64,000 nucleotides of DNA, from NCBI RefSeq assembly GCF_019186805.1, contig NZ_CP066783.1:611501-675500 (forward strand). Reading direction: 5' to 3'. This document shows, one piece after another, positions 44,610-53,712 of the stretch. The DNA comes from Comamonas fluminis. GTDB taxonomy: Bacteria; Pseudomonadota; Gammaproteobacteria; Burkholderiales; Burkholderiaceae_C. The position numbers were made by a program, and so were the translations under genes. The stretch's first letter is position 1. Every line of letters starts with the position of its first letter. The notes below the pieces were generated by a model, which was not told the origin of the DNA, did no database searches, and saw only the letters and a program-made list of their open reading frames with translations.

Positions 44610-44957
44610 ATGAAGCATGGTTTGTTGCGTGGTGTGGCTGCTGCGGCGCTGCTGGGGTCGATGGTTGCGGCGCAAGCCCAGAGTCTGGTGTTGCCCAGCA
44701 TTCCCGAGGCGACGGATGCCATTGTCGAAATGTTCTCTGGAACGGGTATGCCCAGACCTTCCAAGGTCAAACTGGGCACCTGCATTGCGGCGGTTGAGGC
44801 TACGCACCCCGGACAAGTGGCTTGCACGGTAGCGGTGACGCTGGGAGCGGGGATCAGCGAGAACCAGATGGATTTCTACAAACAGGGCAAGCGCTGGAAA
44901 GTGCAGCCCAGTGTGTCGCAGGACAAGCTGCCGTTTCCTGATCCCAAGCTGAATTAA
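44610..44957 (+). CDS. Hypothetical small exported protein
   Basis: 115 residues with a Sec signal peptide MKHGLLRGVAAAALLGSMVA..AQA, cleavage before QSLVLP. The mature part of about 90 residues has two cysteines (LGTCIAAVE and QVACTVAV) that could pair, and lacks recognisable motifs. ATG 44610 follows GGAG by about six bases. Function unknown. Confidence 0.7.
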   Translation: MKHGLLRGVAAAALLGSMVAAQAQSLVLPSIPEATDAIVEMFSGTGMPRPSKVKLGTCIAAVEATHPGQVACTVAVTLGAGISENQMDFYKQGKRWKVQPSVSQDKLPFPDPKLN

Positions 44958-44960
44958 AGT

Positions 44961-44976
44961 GGCCAGATATCTGGCC
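44961..44976. other. Perfect 16-base palindrome
   Basis: GGCCAGAT-ATCTGGCC, four bases after the stop of the exported protein gene. May be a weak hairpin terminator or an operator for the aldehyde dehydrogenase. Confidence 0.4.
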
Positions 44977-45113
44977 TTCAAGGGTTAACTCTGCCTTGGA
45001 AGCGTCCCATACTTGTCATAGCAAGTTAGCATGAGTGGCTAGAATTTTTTCAATCCCTGGTCATTCACCACGCCCGGCCTTGCGCATCTGCAGGGGGATG
45101 AGGGTCGGCACAG

Positions 45114-46568
45114 ATGAGACATGCGATGAGCTCTGCATATCCTGATACCCAGCTTTTGATCGACGGTCAGTGGCAGGACGCTGCCAGCGGCAAGAAAATT
45201 GAGGTGCGCAACCCGGCCACGGGCGAGGTGATCGGCCATGTGGCCCACGCCGATATTCCCGATCTGGACCGTGCGCTGGCCGCTGCAGACAAAGGCTTTC
45301 AGGTCTGGCGCAAGATGTCGGCCCACGAGCGCGGTGCCATCATGCGCAAGGCGGCCAGCCTGCTGAAAGAGCGCGCCGATGAAATTGCCGCGCTGCTGAC
45401 GCAGGAGCAGGGCAAGCCGCTGGGTGAAGCCAAGGTCGAGATCGTGGCGGGCGCAGGCATCATCGAATGGTTTGCCGAGGAGGCCTTGCGCGTCTATGGC
45501 CGCATCGTGCCCTCGCGCAAGCCCGAGCAGCAGCAACTGGTCATCAAGGACCCTGTGGGCCCTGTGGCGGCGTTCACCCCCTGGAACTTCCCCGTCAATC
45601 AGATCGTGCGCAAGATTGGCGCGGCGCTGGCTTCGGGCTGCTCTTTCCTGTGCAAGGCTCCTGAGGAAACACCGGCTTCGCCCGCCGCACTGCTCAAGTG
45701 CTTTGTGGACGCAGGCATTCCCGCCGGTGTGGTGGGTCTGGTCTATGGCAACCCCGCGCAGATTTCCGAGTATCTGATTGCCCACCCGGTCATTCGCAAA
45801 GTGACCTTTACGGGTTCGACCGCTGTGGGCAAGCAACTGGCGGCACTGGCCGGTCAGCACATGAAACGCTGCACCATGGAGCTGGGTGGCCACGCCCCCG
45901 TGATCGTGGCTGAAGACGCTGATGTGGCGCTGGCCGTGAAGGCTGCGGGTGCTGCCAAGTTCCGCAATGCGGGGCAGGTCTGCATCTCGCCCACGCGCTT
46001 TCTGGTGCACAACAGCGTGCGTGAGGAATTTACCCGCGCCATGGTGGCGCATGCCGAAGGACTCAACGTCGGCAACGGTCTGGAAAAAGGCGTGCAGATG
46101 GGCCCGCTGGCCAACCCACGCCGCGTGACCGCGCTGACGCAGTTGATTGCCAACGCCGAGCAAAGCGGTGCCCAACTGCTGACCGGCGGCAAGGCCATTG
46201 GCGACGCAGGCAACTTCTTCGCCCCCACCGTGCTGGCCGATGTGCCCCTGACCGCCGACATCTTCAATCAGGAGCCTTTTGGCCCCGTGGCGGCCATTCG
46301 CGGTTTCGACAAGATTGAAGATGCGATTCAGGAGGCCAACCGCCTGTCTTATGGCTTGGCGGCCTATGCGTTCACGCGCTCGCTCAAGACTGCGCACCAG
46401 CTGTCGCAGGATGTGGAAGCCGGCATGCTGTGGATCAACCAGCCCGCATTGCCCTCGGCCGAGCTGCCATTTGGCGGTATCAAGGATTCGGGCTATGGCT
46501 CCGAAGGTGGGCCTGAGGCGCTGGAGGCGTATCTGGTTTCTAAGGCTGTAGCTATAACGTGTGTTTAA
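45114..46568 (+). CDS. NAD(P)-dependent aldehyde dehydrogenase (succinate-semialdehyde dehydrogenase-like)
   Basis: 484 residues. Oxidises an aldehyde to the acid. Cofactor loop [30 protein letters not shown], catalytic glutamate in [11 protein letters not shown] and cysteine in [19 protein letters not shown] and [16 protein letters not shown] near the end. Best resembles the GabD/short-chain semialdehyde group. Start ATG 45114, with ATG 45126 as an alternative. Its TAA stop begins the second copy of the intergenic repeat. Confidence 0.92.
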   Translation: MRHAMSSAYPDTQLLIDGQWQDAASGKKIEVRNPATGEVIGHVAHADIPDLDRALAAADKGFQVWRKMSAHERGAIMRKAASLLKERADEIAALLTQEQGKPLGEAKVEIVAGAGIIEWFAEEALRVYGRIVPSRKPEQQQLVIKDPVGPVAAFTPWNFPVNQIVRKIGAALASGCSFLCKAPEETPASPAALLKCFVDAGIPAGVVGLVYGNPAQISEYLIAHPVIRKVTFTGSTAVGKQLAALAGQHMKRCTMELGGHAPVIVAEDADVALAVKAAGAAKFRNAGQVCISPTRFLVHNSVREEFTRAMVAHAEGLNVGNGLEKGVQMGPLANPRRVTALTQLIANAEQSGAQLLTGGKAIGDAGNFFAPTVLADVPLTADIFNQEPFGPVAAIRGFDKIEDAIQEANRLSYGLAAYAFTRSLKTAHQLSQDVEAGMLWINQPALPSAELPFGGIKDSGYGSEGGPEALEAYLVSKAVAITCV

Positions 46569-46675
46569 CCCCCTGAGGCGCTTCGCGCCTTCCCCCTTTC
46601 TCGCTTCGCGGAAGGGGGACGACGCCATCGCCGCGAGGCGGCGGGGCCGCCTAGGACTTGCTTGGCGTCTCTTTG
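46566..46675. repeat. Stop-codon-abutting GC-rich intergenic repeat, copy 2
   Basis: Starts TAACCCCCTGAGGCGC at the dehydrogenase stop codon, then CTTCCCCCTTTCTC..GGAAGGGGGACGAC and TTGCTTGGCGTCTC. Same layout as the copy at 682-790, with differences mainly in the loop. Confidence 0.75.
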
Positions 46676-46710
46676 TTGGAGGGCGCCAGTTTTTTGGCGT
46701 GTTGTGAATG

Positions 46711-46740
46711 AAAAAGCCGCTGTTTTGGCAGCGGCTTTTT
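46711..46740. terminator. Bidirectional terminator between dehydrogenase and FUSC genes
   Basis: AAAAAGCCGCTG-TTTTGG-CAGCGGCTTTTT, perfect 12-base arms with A/T runs on both sides. Confidence 0.92.
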
Positions 46741-46762
46741 CTATGGTGATTGCTGTTGGGTG

Positions 46763-48757
46763 TCAGGCAATTTTTGCGGTGGTTGCAAAGAATTTCTTGT
46801 GCTCGGCAATGTCCTGGGCTGCCAGTTGCAGTTGCAGCGCATTTTCTGGCTGGCGCAGTTGGATGCGCTCGGCCACGCCTTGTAGCAGGGGCAGGGCTTT
46901 GGTGGGTGAATTGGGCAGGTGCTGCAATCTTTGTAGCGCGCTGCGCACGCTGCGCAAGGTGCTTTCGCTCATAAGGACATCACCCTCAAGGGTGTGCAAG
47001 ATCAGCACGGCTTTGCCTACGCGCAGGGCAGCCAGGCCGCAGTCGGCCGCTTCCTGGGCGCTGGAGGCACTGACTTTTTCCGAGGCGCGAATCAGGCGCA
47101 GCAGGCGGTGATAAAGACGTGCGCGCCAGACACGCACTTCGCGGGCGTGTTGCGGGGCGGCAGCCATGTCCTGAATTTCATGAACCATCATGGCGCGCAG
47201 GCCGTCAAGGCGGCCCTGAGCCGTCACGGGCAGGATAAAGCGATAGGCCAGCCAGCCGGCCAGCGGCCCGGTGACGATGGCAAACGCCATGGACAGCGAG
47301 TGGCCCACATCCAGCTGGTACGGAAAGTGCGGCCACAGCGCCAGCAAAATGACCATATTGCAGTCATAGCCCGCCAGCATGGTGCGGCGGTGGCTGAAGA
47401 GCAGTGCGCCGATGAAGATAAAGGGCAGCATCATCAGCACCATCTGCAACTGGCTGGTGGCAAACGGCCAGGCAAACCACTGGCAGGCCAGTGCCACGCC
47501 CGCACCCATGGCCTGACCCATGGTGACAAAGCGCATGGTGAAGACCGGGTTCTCGAACGAGGAAAACACCGTAATCATCACCGACAGGCCCAGCAGCATA
47601 TAGGCGCCGCCATGCCAGCCGGTCACCACCCAGATCAGGCCCACCAGAAAGATGGCGCTGAAGGCGCGCAGCATGGCGCGGCGGGCGCCCACCCAGTCGC
47701 TGTGCAGCACCACGGGCAACTGGCGTGCGCGGTGATGCTCGGGCAGGGGCAGGTCGCTGGCAGCCACAAAGTGGGCCTGCAGGGCTAGGCCCAGGTTGGT
47801 CAGAATCTCTTCGGCATGGCCCCAGCCCGCTGCGGCCTGTCTGGCCGTGGCAATGGATTCGATGGCGGCCAGTGGCAGGGGCTGGGTTTCCAGCAGCTTG
47901 GCGGCATGCTCCAGCGCCTTGTTCATGGTTTGCGCATGTTCGGGGGTGAACTCTGCGGTCAGCGTCTTGCCGGTGCTGTCACGCAGCCACAGCAGGGCGG
48001 AAATCTGCGTGTTGATCAGGCGGCGCAGTGCCCGCACGGAGCGGCGCGAGCGCTGCGAGCCTGCGGCGTGCGGGTCCAGCCCTTCTTCAATGGCGGCCAT
48101 GACGGCCAGACGTTCGGCCAGATCCTTGGGGCTGAGCACGCTTTGCCCACGCGCGGCGGCTTGCGATGCGGCGGCAATATCGCGCAGCAGGCGGGCGCAC
48201 AGGCGGCGCACCTTGTCATTGCCGGGAATTTCTGCGCCCACGGGGGTGAACAGCCAGCCCACGATCAAGGCCGCAGCCACGCCGGTCAGCGCGGTAAAGA
48301 GGCGGTCCCAGCCCAGCTCATAGACATGGGCGGGGTTGCCGCTGTCCAGCAGCGCGACCATGGAGGCCGAATAACCGGCCAGCATGGTGCCGTAGCTGGC
48401 AAAGCTGCGCTGCAGATTGCCAAGGCCTGCGCAAATACCCATCCACACGGCCAGACCGGTGACCAGCCAGAGCAGATTGCCATTGGCCACCAGCACCAGC
48501 GCCACACCGGCGGCGGTGCCGATGATGGTGCCCGTGGTGCGGTAAAAACTTTTCTCCAGCAACTGGCCACGCAGCGGCTGGGATGCGGCCCATACCGTCA
48601 TGCCCGCCCATTGCGGGTGCTCCAGCCCCAGCGCCCAGGCCGCAAACACGGCGATACAGGCGGCAAAGGCGGTGCGCAGATGCTGGCGCAGGCGGGCGCT
48701 GTCAAAACCCCATTGGGCCGCGCGTTCCAGAAAGCGATCGTAGGCAGCAATGCTCAT
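46763..48757 (-). CDS. FUSC-family efflux transporter (AaeB-like)
   Basis: 664-residue inner-membrane protein. Two similar halves each begin with a membrane bundle (LRTAFAACIAVFAAWALGL, TTGTIIGTAAGVALVLVAN; later MLRAFSAIFLVGLIWVVTG, MQVLLMMLPFIFIGALLF-type segment) separated and followed by long cytoplasmic helical regions. FUSC proteins export aromatic or hydroxylated acids and often work with a membrane fusion protein, which is not adjacent here. Its start overlaps the MarR gene stop by four bases, so the pair is one operon and MarR is the obvious regulator. Confidence 0.9.
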   Translation of the reverse strand: MSIAAYDRFLERAAQWGFDSARLRQHLRTAFAACIAVFAAWALGLEHPQWAGMTVWAASQPLRGQLLEKSFYRTTGTIIGTAAGVALVLVANGNLLWLVTGLAVWMGICAGLGNLQRSFASYGTMLAGYSASMVALLDSGNPAHVYELGWDRLFTALTGVAAALIVGWLFTPVGAEIPGNDKVRRLCARLLRDIAAASQAAARGQSVLSPKDLAERLAVMAAIEEGLDPHAAGSQRSRRSVRALRRLINTQISALLWLRDSTGKTLTAEFTPEHAQTMNKALEHAAKLLETQPLPLAAIESIATARQAAAGWGHAEEILTNLGLALQAHFVAASDLPLPEHHRARQLPVVLHSDWVGARRAMLRAFSAIFLVGLIWVVTGWHGGAYMLLGLSVMITVFSSFENPVFTMRFVTMGQAMGAGVALACQWFAWPFATSQLQMVLMMLPFIFIGALLFSHRRTMLAGYDCNMVILLALWPHFPYQLDVGHSLSMAFAIVTGPLAGWLAYRFILPVTAQGRLDGLRAMMVHEIQDMAAAPQHAREVRVWRARLYHRLLRLIRASEKVSASSAQEAADCGLAALRVGKAVLILHTLEGDVLMSESTLRSVRSALQRLQHLPNSPTKALPLLQGVAERIQLRQPENALQLQLAAQDIAEHKKFFATTAKIA

Positions 48758-49245
48758 GCGCGTACCTCGGCTTCAGTGTGGGACTGGGTGTAGCGCTGGG
48801 CGTGCATCTGGTCGATGCGGCTGCGAATTTTCTGCACGCCGCCCAGCATGGCTTCAACCTCGGCGTCATCCAGGTCCTGCAGCATGCTCAGCTCAGCCTG
48901 CAGCATGGTGGCGCGGATGCTGTCCACGGCGGTATTGCCTTCCTCGGTCAGAAAGATGCGCTTGCTGCGGCGGTCTGCCGGGTCGGCACAGCGCTCTACC
49001 CAGCCCTTGCCTTCCAGAATGTCCAGCAGGCGCACCAGGCTCGATCCGTCCAGGCCCACGCGCTCGGCCAGTTCCTTCTGCGTGACCCCATCACCCCAGG
49101 CGCGCAGGTGCAAAAGCGGCGTCCAGGTGGCATCGGTCAGGCCGCTGACGGCCAGCTGCTCTTCCACAAAGCGGCGCCATTGGCGGGTGAGGGTGACCAT
49201 GAGAAAACCCAGGCGGTCACGGGAGGGGGCATCGACAAAAGACAT
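48754..49245 (-). CDS. MarR-family transcriptional regulator
   Basis: 163 residues. Winged HTH at about 50-110 (VTQKELAERVGLDGSSLVRL, ERCADPADRRSKRIFLTEEG, the DRR wing being diagnostic) between dimerisation helices. First gene of the MarR-FUSC operon; a palindrome lies upstream at 49282-49298. Probably derepressed by a phenolic or aromatic acid, as usual for this combination. Confidence 0.93.
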   Translation of the reverse strand: MSFVDAPSRDRLGFLMVTLTRQWRRFVEEQLAVSGLTDATWTPLLHLRAWGDGVTQKELAERVGLDGSSLVRLLDILEGKGWVERCADPADRRSKRIFLTEEGNTAVDSIRATMLQAELSMLQDLDDAEVEAMLGGVQKIRSRIDQMHAQRYTQSHTEAEVRA

Positions 49246-49281
49246 AGCCCTCCATTTTGGTTCTTACCTAATTAATTTGCA

Positions 49282-49298
49282 ATTCAAGCTAATTGAAT
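49282..49298. promoter_or_regulatory. Candidate MarR operator
   Basis: ATTCAA-GCTAA-TTGAAT, six-base arms, in the AT-rich 95 bases upstream of the marR-type gene; TAATTAATTTGCAATT lies beside it. Size and position fit autoregulation. Confidence 0.55.
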
Positions 49299-49340
49299 CT
49301 GCATTGATATATAGGGTATTCCCTTGATTGGTCAGGCGCA

Positions 49341-49367
49341 TAAAAAAAGAGAGCGCATTGCGCTCTC
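49341..49367 (-). terminator. Rho-independent terminator downstream of the yeiH-type gene
   Basis: GAGAGCGC-ATT-GCGCTCTC stem, followed on the minus strand by a seven-T run. Confidence 0.88.
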
Positions 49368-49387
49368 CTTCAAAGGCTTTTAGCCTG

Positions 49388-49436
49388 TTTTTATTGAGCT
49401 ATCCAGCTACATCAAGCGCAGGCTGCTATCAAAACA
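49388..49436. repeat. Palindromic element at the 3' end of the yeiH-type gene
   Basis: On the minus strand TTTTGATAGCAGCCTGCGCTTGATGTAGCTGG (given as AGC-N5-GCGCTTGAT-N2-AGCT). Overlaps the last codons of the gene. The first 22 bases match the copy at 51055 closely. Confidence 0.65.
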
Positions 49437-50517
49437 GCGTGGGAATCCACAGATTCAAAGCCAGACCGGCAACCAGCAGCCAGACGAACAGGGCCAGTGC
49501 CAGAATCAGCGGCTTGGTGCCCGCAGCCCGCACGGCGCGGATATGGGTGGTCAGGCCCAGGGCGGCCATGGCCAGTGCAAGTAGCGCGTTGTCCAGCTGA
49601 ATGCCTGCGTTGACGACTTCCTTGGGCAGCAGGTCCAGAGAGTTAAAGCCAGCCATCAGCACAAAGCCCAGTGCAAACCAGGGGATGGTGATCTTGCCGC
49701 CCGCCTGACCGTCGCTCACACCGCTCTTGCGATCGCTGCGCGACAGCCACATGGACAGCACCAGCAGGAAGGGGGCCAGCATCATCACGCGCACCATCTT
49801 GGCGATCACGGCCGTATCGGCAGCCTGGCTGCCAATGGCTTCGCCAGCGGCCACGACCTGGGCCACTTCGTGAATGGTGGAGCCGACAAAGACACCGTAT
49901 TGCTGCGCGCTGACGTTGAGCCAGCCGTACTCGGCATTCCAGTGAAACAGCGCGGGGTAGAGGAAAGTGCCAACAGTGCCAAACACCACCACCGTGGCCA
50001 CGGCCACCGCCACATCTTCGGCGCGGCCCTTGGCCACAGGCTCGGTGGCCAGCACGGCGGCCGCGCCACAGATGGAGGAGCCTGCGCCCACCAGCAGCGT
50101 GGTGCGCTTGTCCATGCCCAGCAGCTTCTGGCCAATCCACTGCGCCAGCAGGAAGGTGCTGGACAGCACCAGTGCATCAATCACCACACCGGCCATGCCG
50201 ACATGGCCAATGTCCTGAAACGTCAGGCGCAGGCCGTAGAGCACGATACCGGCGCGCAGCAGGCGTGCTTTGGTGAAGGCGATGCCACTGCTGCACTGGC
50301 TGGCAATGGAGGGATAGACCGTGTTGCCAATGACCAGGCCTATAAGAATGGCCAGCGTCAGCGCGCTCAGGCCATTGTTTTTGATAGCGGGAAACTGGGC
50401 CAGCCAGGTGGCTGCGGCGGCAATCACGCCAGCCAGCAGCAGGCCGGGCACCATGGCGCCCGCCTTTTGCATCCAGCTCTGGGGCTGGCCTGCGGCAGAG
50501 AGTGTTGTTGTGTTCAT
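49429..50517 (-). CDS. YeiH-family putative sulfate exporter (UPF0324)
   Basis: 362-residue polytopic inner-membrane protein (about ten helices): GLLLAGVIAAAATWLAQF, LRAGIVLYGLRLTFQDIG, LVGAGSSICGAAAVLATEP, VGSTIHEVAQVVAAGEAIG, which are the conserved blocks of the YeiH/YadS-type family. Sulfate or sulfite export is the NCBI-style name, supported only weakly. In E. coli the neighbour is the LysR regulator YeiE; here a LysR gene lies 2.1 kb away. An inverted repeat at 50586-50601 precedes the gene. Confidence 0.9.
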   Translation of the reverse strand: MNTTTLSAAGQPQSWMQKAGAMVPGLLLAGVIAAAATWLAQFPAIKNNGLSALTLAILIGLVIGNTVYPSIASQCSSGIAFTKARLLRAGIVLYGLRLTFQDIGHVGMAGVVIDALVLSSTFLLAQWIGQKLLGMDKRTTLLVGAGSSICGAAAVLATEPVAKGRAEDVAVAVATVVVFGTVGTFLYPALFHWNAEYGWLNVSAQQYGVFVGSTIHEVAQVVAAGEAIGSQAADTAVIAKMVRVMMLAPFLLVLSMWLSRSDRKSGVSDGQAGGKITIPWFALGFVLMAGFNSLDLLPKEVVNAGIQLDNALLALAMAALGLTTHIRAVRAAGTKPLILALALFVWLLVAGLALNLWIPTLF

Positions 50518-50585
50518 GGGACCTCCGGCTGCCAGATGCTCACCAAGCGTGGCTAGCAGCGTTGGAGGTGACTTTAGATGTCTTG

Positions 50586-50601
50586 GTTATATTTGTATAA
50601 C
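50586..50601. promoter_or_regulatory. Candidate LysR-type operator upstream of the yeiH-type gene
   Basis: GTTATA-TTTG-TATAAC, perfect six-base arms with T..A boundaries as in LysR boxes, about 70 bases before the start. Confidence 0.5.
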
Positions 50602-50683
50602 GAATAGTTTGGCTAAGATCAATCGATAAAACAGGTAGATTCTGGCTGAATCTCCTTTGAAACCTGCTAGAAGACTGCCTGCT

Positions 50684-52534
50684 TCACAGCGCAATCAGCG
50701 CCTGTGTAAGTGCAGCGATATCACCTTCCTGCACCAGCGTCAGCCCCGCCTGAGGCATCAGCCCGCAGGCCGGCGTGGTAATCACCGGCAGGCCGCAGGC
50801 CAGCGCACGGCGCAGCGCGTGGGGTGCGTGTTCCACATGGGCGGGCAGCACCACGGCCTGGGCCTGGCTGATCCAGTCGGCACTGTGGCCCATGCGCTGT
50901 AGCTGCACATGGGGCGGCAGATGCTGCGTATCAAACACCGTGCCCAGCACGATCAGCTGCAGGGGCTGGGCGGGCAATTGCGGCAGTTGCGCCAGAGCGG
51001 CGCACAGCTCACGCCAGCCTTTGCGGGCCAGGGTGCTGGCCGGGAACACAATGGTTTTGATAGCTGTCTGCGCTTGTCCATCAAGCGCTGTGGCTGGTTT
51101 GGGTGTCCATTCCAGTTCTGTCACTTCCGCTGAAATCTGGCTGCGTGCCCACTGCGCCACGGCATGGTGGGGCGTGATGATCTGGCGGGCCTGCTGCAAG
51201 GCGTGCGACTCGGCCTGCACCAGCGCGGCATCAGGCCGAAAGTCACGCAGGCTGGGCTCGTTGGGCCAGCGCTGCGCTGCAGCATCCAGCTGGGCAATGA
51301 TGGCCTGCATGGGCAGGGCGGGCATCCAGACGCTGAAAGTGCGCCCCGCCAGCTGGCCGCTGCGCCATAGCTCAGGCAGATAGGCCTGATCGACCAGCAG
51401 CGTGGTGGCAGTGATGGGCAACTGCCGCAGCGCATGGCGGGCCTGCCAGCGCTGGCCGTCCAGCACGCTGGCCTGCCGCCGCCCCTGAGACTTGGCATTC
51501 CAGCGCAGCCACAGTGCGCGGCGCAGGGCGACGATGCGGGCGGGAAAGGTCTCGGCAGACAAGGTCCAGTCGCTGGCAGCCAGATGGCGGGCCACCTGCT
51601 GGCGCTGGCCAGTCGTCACAGCCTGCGGCAAATGCAGGGTGTCGCGCAACTGAGGGTGCTGCTTCAGATATTGCGCCAGCTCGGGCGTCAGCCCATCAAG
51701 CAGGGCGGCGCTGCTGCCCAGCTGGCTGTCCAGTCCCGCCAGATCGGGTTGGTGGCGAAAGCAGCTAGTTTCATCGCAGGTCACGCAGCTGCGCACCACC
51801 GGGGCTTGGCTGGCTAAGCGCTCTCGGGTGTGAATGCGGATGGGGAATTGCGGTATCAGGGTTGGGGCCTGAGCGCGCAGCCGCAGCGTGAGGTGGCTGG
51901 CATCCATCTGCACTTCCAGCCGCAACGGGCGGTCGGTGGCAATGCGCAGGTCTATATGTTTCCAGAGCACGGTGGCATCGACCTGGCTGCTGGGCACGCC
52001 AGCTGCTTCAATGCGGGCAGTGTGGCCGTGGCGCTCCACCAGCGTCAGCCCGGCGCGGGTGGCGGCGGTGGCCAGGGCATTGCTCAGCTGGCAGATGCCG
52101 CCGCCAATGGTGGGCACCACGCAGCCTTCACGAATTTCGCGGCCCAGCACAAAGCCTTTGCGGGCGCTGATGCGGCTCAGTTGCTGCCAGAAACTGAGCA
52201 TGGCGCCTGCAGGCAGCTCTACCCCATCGAAGGCGGCAATGGCCTGGCGCAAGTTGTGCACCTTGCCAGCCACCAGCGCAAATTCATCGCTGCGCCCATC
52301 GCTCCACAACGGGCTGCGCAGCTCGGCAATCACCGATGCCTGCGCCAGCGGGCTTTGCGTGGCGGGCACTGCGGGCCAGCGGCGCACATGGGGCGAGAGG
52401 GCATCTTGCGCCAGGCGCTGGGCCGTCAGCAGCCGTATGCGCAGCCAGAACCACAGGGCCTGCCTGCGCGAGGGCAGGGTGAAGGGGGTGGACGGTTCAG
52501 CGGGAGCAGCGCTATGGGGCGGCAGGGCACTCAT
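50684..52534 (-). CDS. VanW-family protein fused to a glycosyltransferase-like domain
   Basis: 616 residues. Residues about 70-260 carry the VanW signature: LSFWQQLSRISARKGF, then GREIREGCVVPTIGGGICQL, ERHGHT. Residues about 310-616 resemble a GT-B glycosyltransferase (group 1): KTIVFPASTLARKGWRELCA, QLIVLGTVFD and near the end HAPHALRRALACGLPVITTP, where the usual catalytic EX7E pattern reads as A/E-poor. No signal peptide, although ALWFWLRIRLL could associate with the membrane. VanW alone occurs in vancomycin clusters of Gram positives and many other bacteria; function unknown. Two zinc-binding-looking cysteine pairs (SCVTCDETSC) are present in the middle. A palindromic element lies inside (51051-51100). 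Confidence 0.8.
   Translation of the reverse strand: MSALPPHSAAPAEPSTPFTLPSRRQALWFWLRIRLLTAQRLAQDALSPHVRRWPAVPATQSPLAQASVIAELRSPLWSDGRSDEFALVAGKVHNLRQAIAAFDGVELPAGAMLSFWQQLSRISARKGFVLGREIREGCVVPTIGGGICQLSNALATAATRAGLTLVERHGHTARIEAAGVPSSQVDATVLWKHIDLRIATDRPLRLEVQMDASHLTLRLRAQAPTLIPQFPIRIHTRERLASQAPVVRSCVTCDETSCFRHQPDLAGLDSQLGSSAALLDGLTPELAQYLKQHPQLRDTLHLPQAVTTGQRQQVARHLAASDWTLSAETFPARIVALRRALWLRWNAKSQGRRQASVLDGQRWQARHALRQLPITATTLLVDQAYLPELWRSGQLAGRTFSVWMPALPMQAIIAQLDAAAQRWPNEPSLRDFRPDAALVQAESHALQQARQIITPHHAVAQWARSQISAEVTELEWTPKPATALDGQAQTAIKTIVFPASTLARKGWRELCAALAQLPQLPAQPLQLIVLGTVFDTQHLPPHVQLQRMGHSADWISQAQAVVLPAHVEHAPHALRRALACGLPVITTPACGLMPQAGLTLVQEGDIAALTQALIAL
51051..51100. repeat. Palindromic element inside the vanW-type gene
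   Basis: TTTTGATAGCTGTCTGCGCTTG followed by TCCAT and CAAGCGCTGTGGCT: the clearest full copy, arms AGC-N5-GCGCTTG and CAAGCGC-N4-GCT. Encodes the linker ALDGQAQTAIKT before the glycosyltransferase-like region. Confidence 0.75.
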
Positions 52535-52645
52535 GGCCGCAGATCTTAGGAGAGAAGCCGCGCAGCAGCTGTTGGAGTTTTGTTACCGCGTATATTCGCT
52601 CACACGTTCCTTGATTGCTTCTTCTACCTGTCAAACCGATAAGCC

Positions 52646-53560
52646 ATGCTGCACCTGACTTTGCGCCAGTTTGAGATTTTTTGCGCTGTAGCACAGTCAG
52701 GAACTACGGTGGCTGCTGCAGAAGCGATAGCGCTTTCGCAGTCTGCCACCAGTGCTGCGCTGCAGCAGCTGGAGTCGGGCTTGGGCGTGCCGCTGTTTGA
52801 GCGCGTGGGCAAGCGCTTGGTCCTCAACGATGCGGGGCGCGCCCTGCTGCCGCAGGCGCTGGCAATGCTGGAGCAGGCACGGTGCATTGAGCAGGCGTTT
52901 TCCGCCAAGGCCACGAATATGCCGGTGCGCCTGCGCGTGGCGGCCAGCACCACGATTGGCACTTATGCGCTGCCCCAGGTGCTGGCGCGGCTGGCGCAGT
53001 CACATCCACTGGTGCGGGTGGATTTGCAGATTGCCAATACGCAGGAAGTGGGCGAGGCCGTGCAGGCGCTGGAAGTGGACATGGGCCTGATTGAAGGCAG
53101 CAGCCACTGGCAGGGGCTGGAGGTGGAGCCGTGGCTGCGCGATGAGCTGGTGATCGTCGCATCGCCCCAGCATGCGCTGGCGCAGCAGGCACGCAGCAAG
53201 CCGCTGGATGTGAAGGCGCTGCGCAAGGCCCAGTGGCTGCTGCGCGAAGCAGGCTCGGGCACACGAGAGATGGTGGAGCATGCCCTGCTGCCGCATCTGC
53301 ACCAGTTGCCTGCGGCGGCCACGCTGGGCAGTTCAGAGGCGATTGCACGCTGTGTGGAGCAGGGGTTGGGCATCAGCTGCCTGTCGCGGGTGCTGGTGCA
53401 GTCGCTGCTGCAAACGCAGGCGCTGGAGATTCTGCCCACCACGCTGCCGCGCATGTGGCGCAATTTCTCGCTGGTGCAGCGTGCGGGCAAGCGCAGATCG
53501 CCTGCGCTGGAGGCATTTGTATCCGCCTGTCATGCCTGTGCACCGCAAGATTCGGTATAA
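52646..53560 (+). CDS. LysR-family transcriptional regulator (YeiE-like)
   Basis: 304 residues. HTH at about 1-60 (LTLRQFEIFCAVAQSGTTVA, ALSQSATSAALQQLESGLGV) and an effector domain with ASTTIGTYALPQVLARL, GLIEGSSHWQGLEVEPWL, REAGSGTREMVEHALLP; the GxGTREM stretch is typical of CysB/YeiE-type regulators. Diverges from the vanW-type gene; a regulator of the yeiH-type gene is plausible since these are paired in other bacteria. Confidence 0.92.
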   Translation: MLHLTLRQFEIFCAVAQSGTTVAAAEAIALSQSATSAALQQLESGLGVPLFERVGKRLVLNDAGRALLPQALAMLEQARCIEQAFSAKATNMPVRLRVAASTTIGTYALPQVLARLAQSHPLVRVDLQIANTQEVGEAVQALEVDMGLIEGSSHWQGLEVEPWLRDELVIVASPQHALAQQARSKPLDVKALRKAQWLLREAGSGTREMVEHALLPHLHQLPAAATLGSSEAIARCVEQGLGISCLSRVLVQSLLQTQALEILPTTLPRMWRNFSLVQRAGKRRSPALEAFVSACHACAPQDSV

Positions 53561-53582
53561 AAACGCCCGATAGTCCATTGGA

Positions 53583-53612
53583 TATAGGCGCTGTCAGCTA
53601 TGGTTTTTATCA
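53583..53612. repeat. Partial palindromic element
   Basis: ATAGGCGCTGTCAGCTATGG: inverse half of the AGC..GCGC core between the LysR gene and the small ORF. Confidence 0.4.
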
Positions 53613-53712
53613 ATGACGGTTTCGCTTGTGGCAGCAGTTTTTGGCCCTATATTGCATAGACAAGCCCGGCAACCATCGTGCAGCGCCGGGCGATATCTGT
53701 TGGGAGGACACC

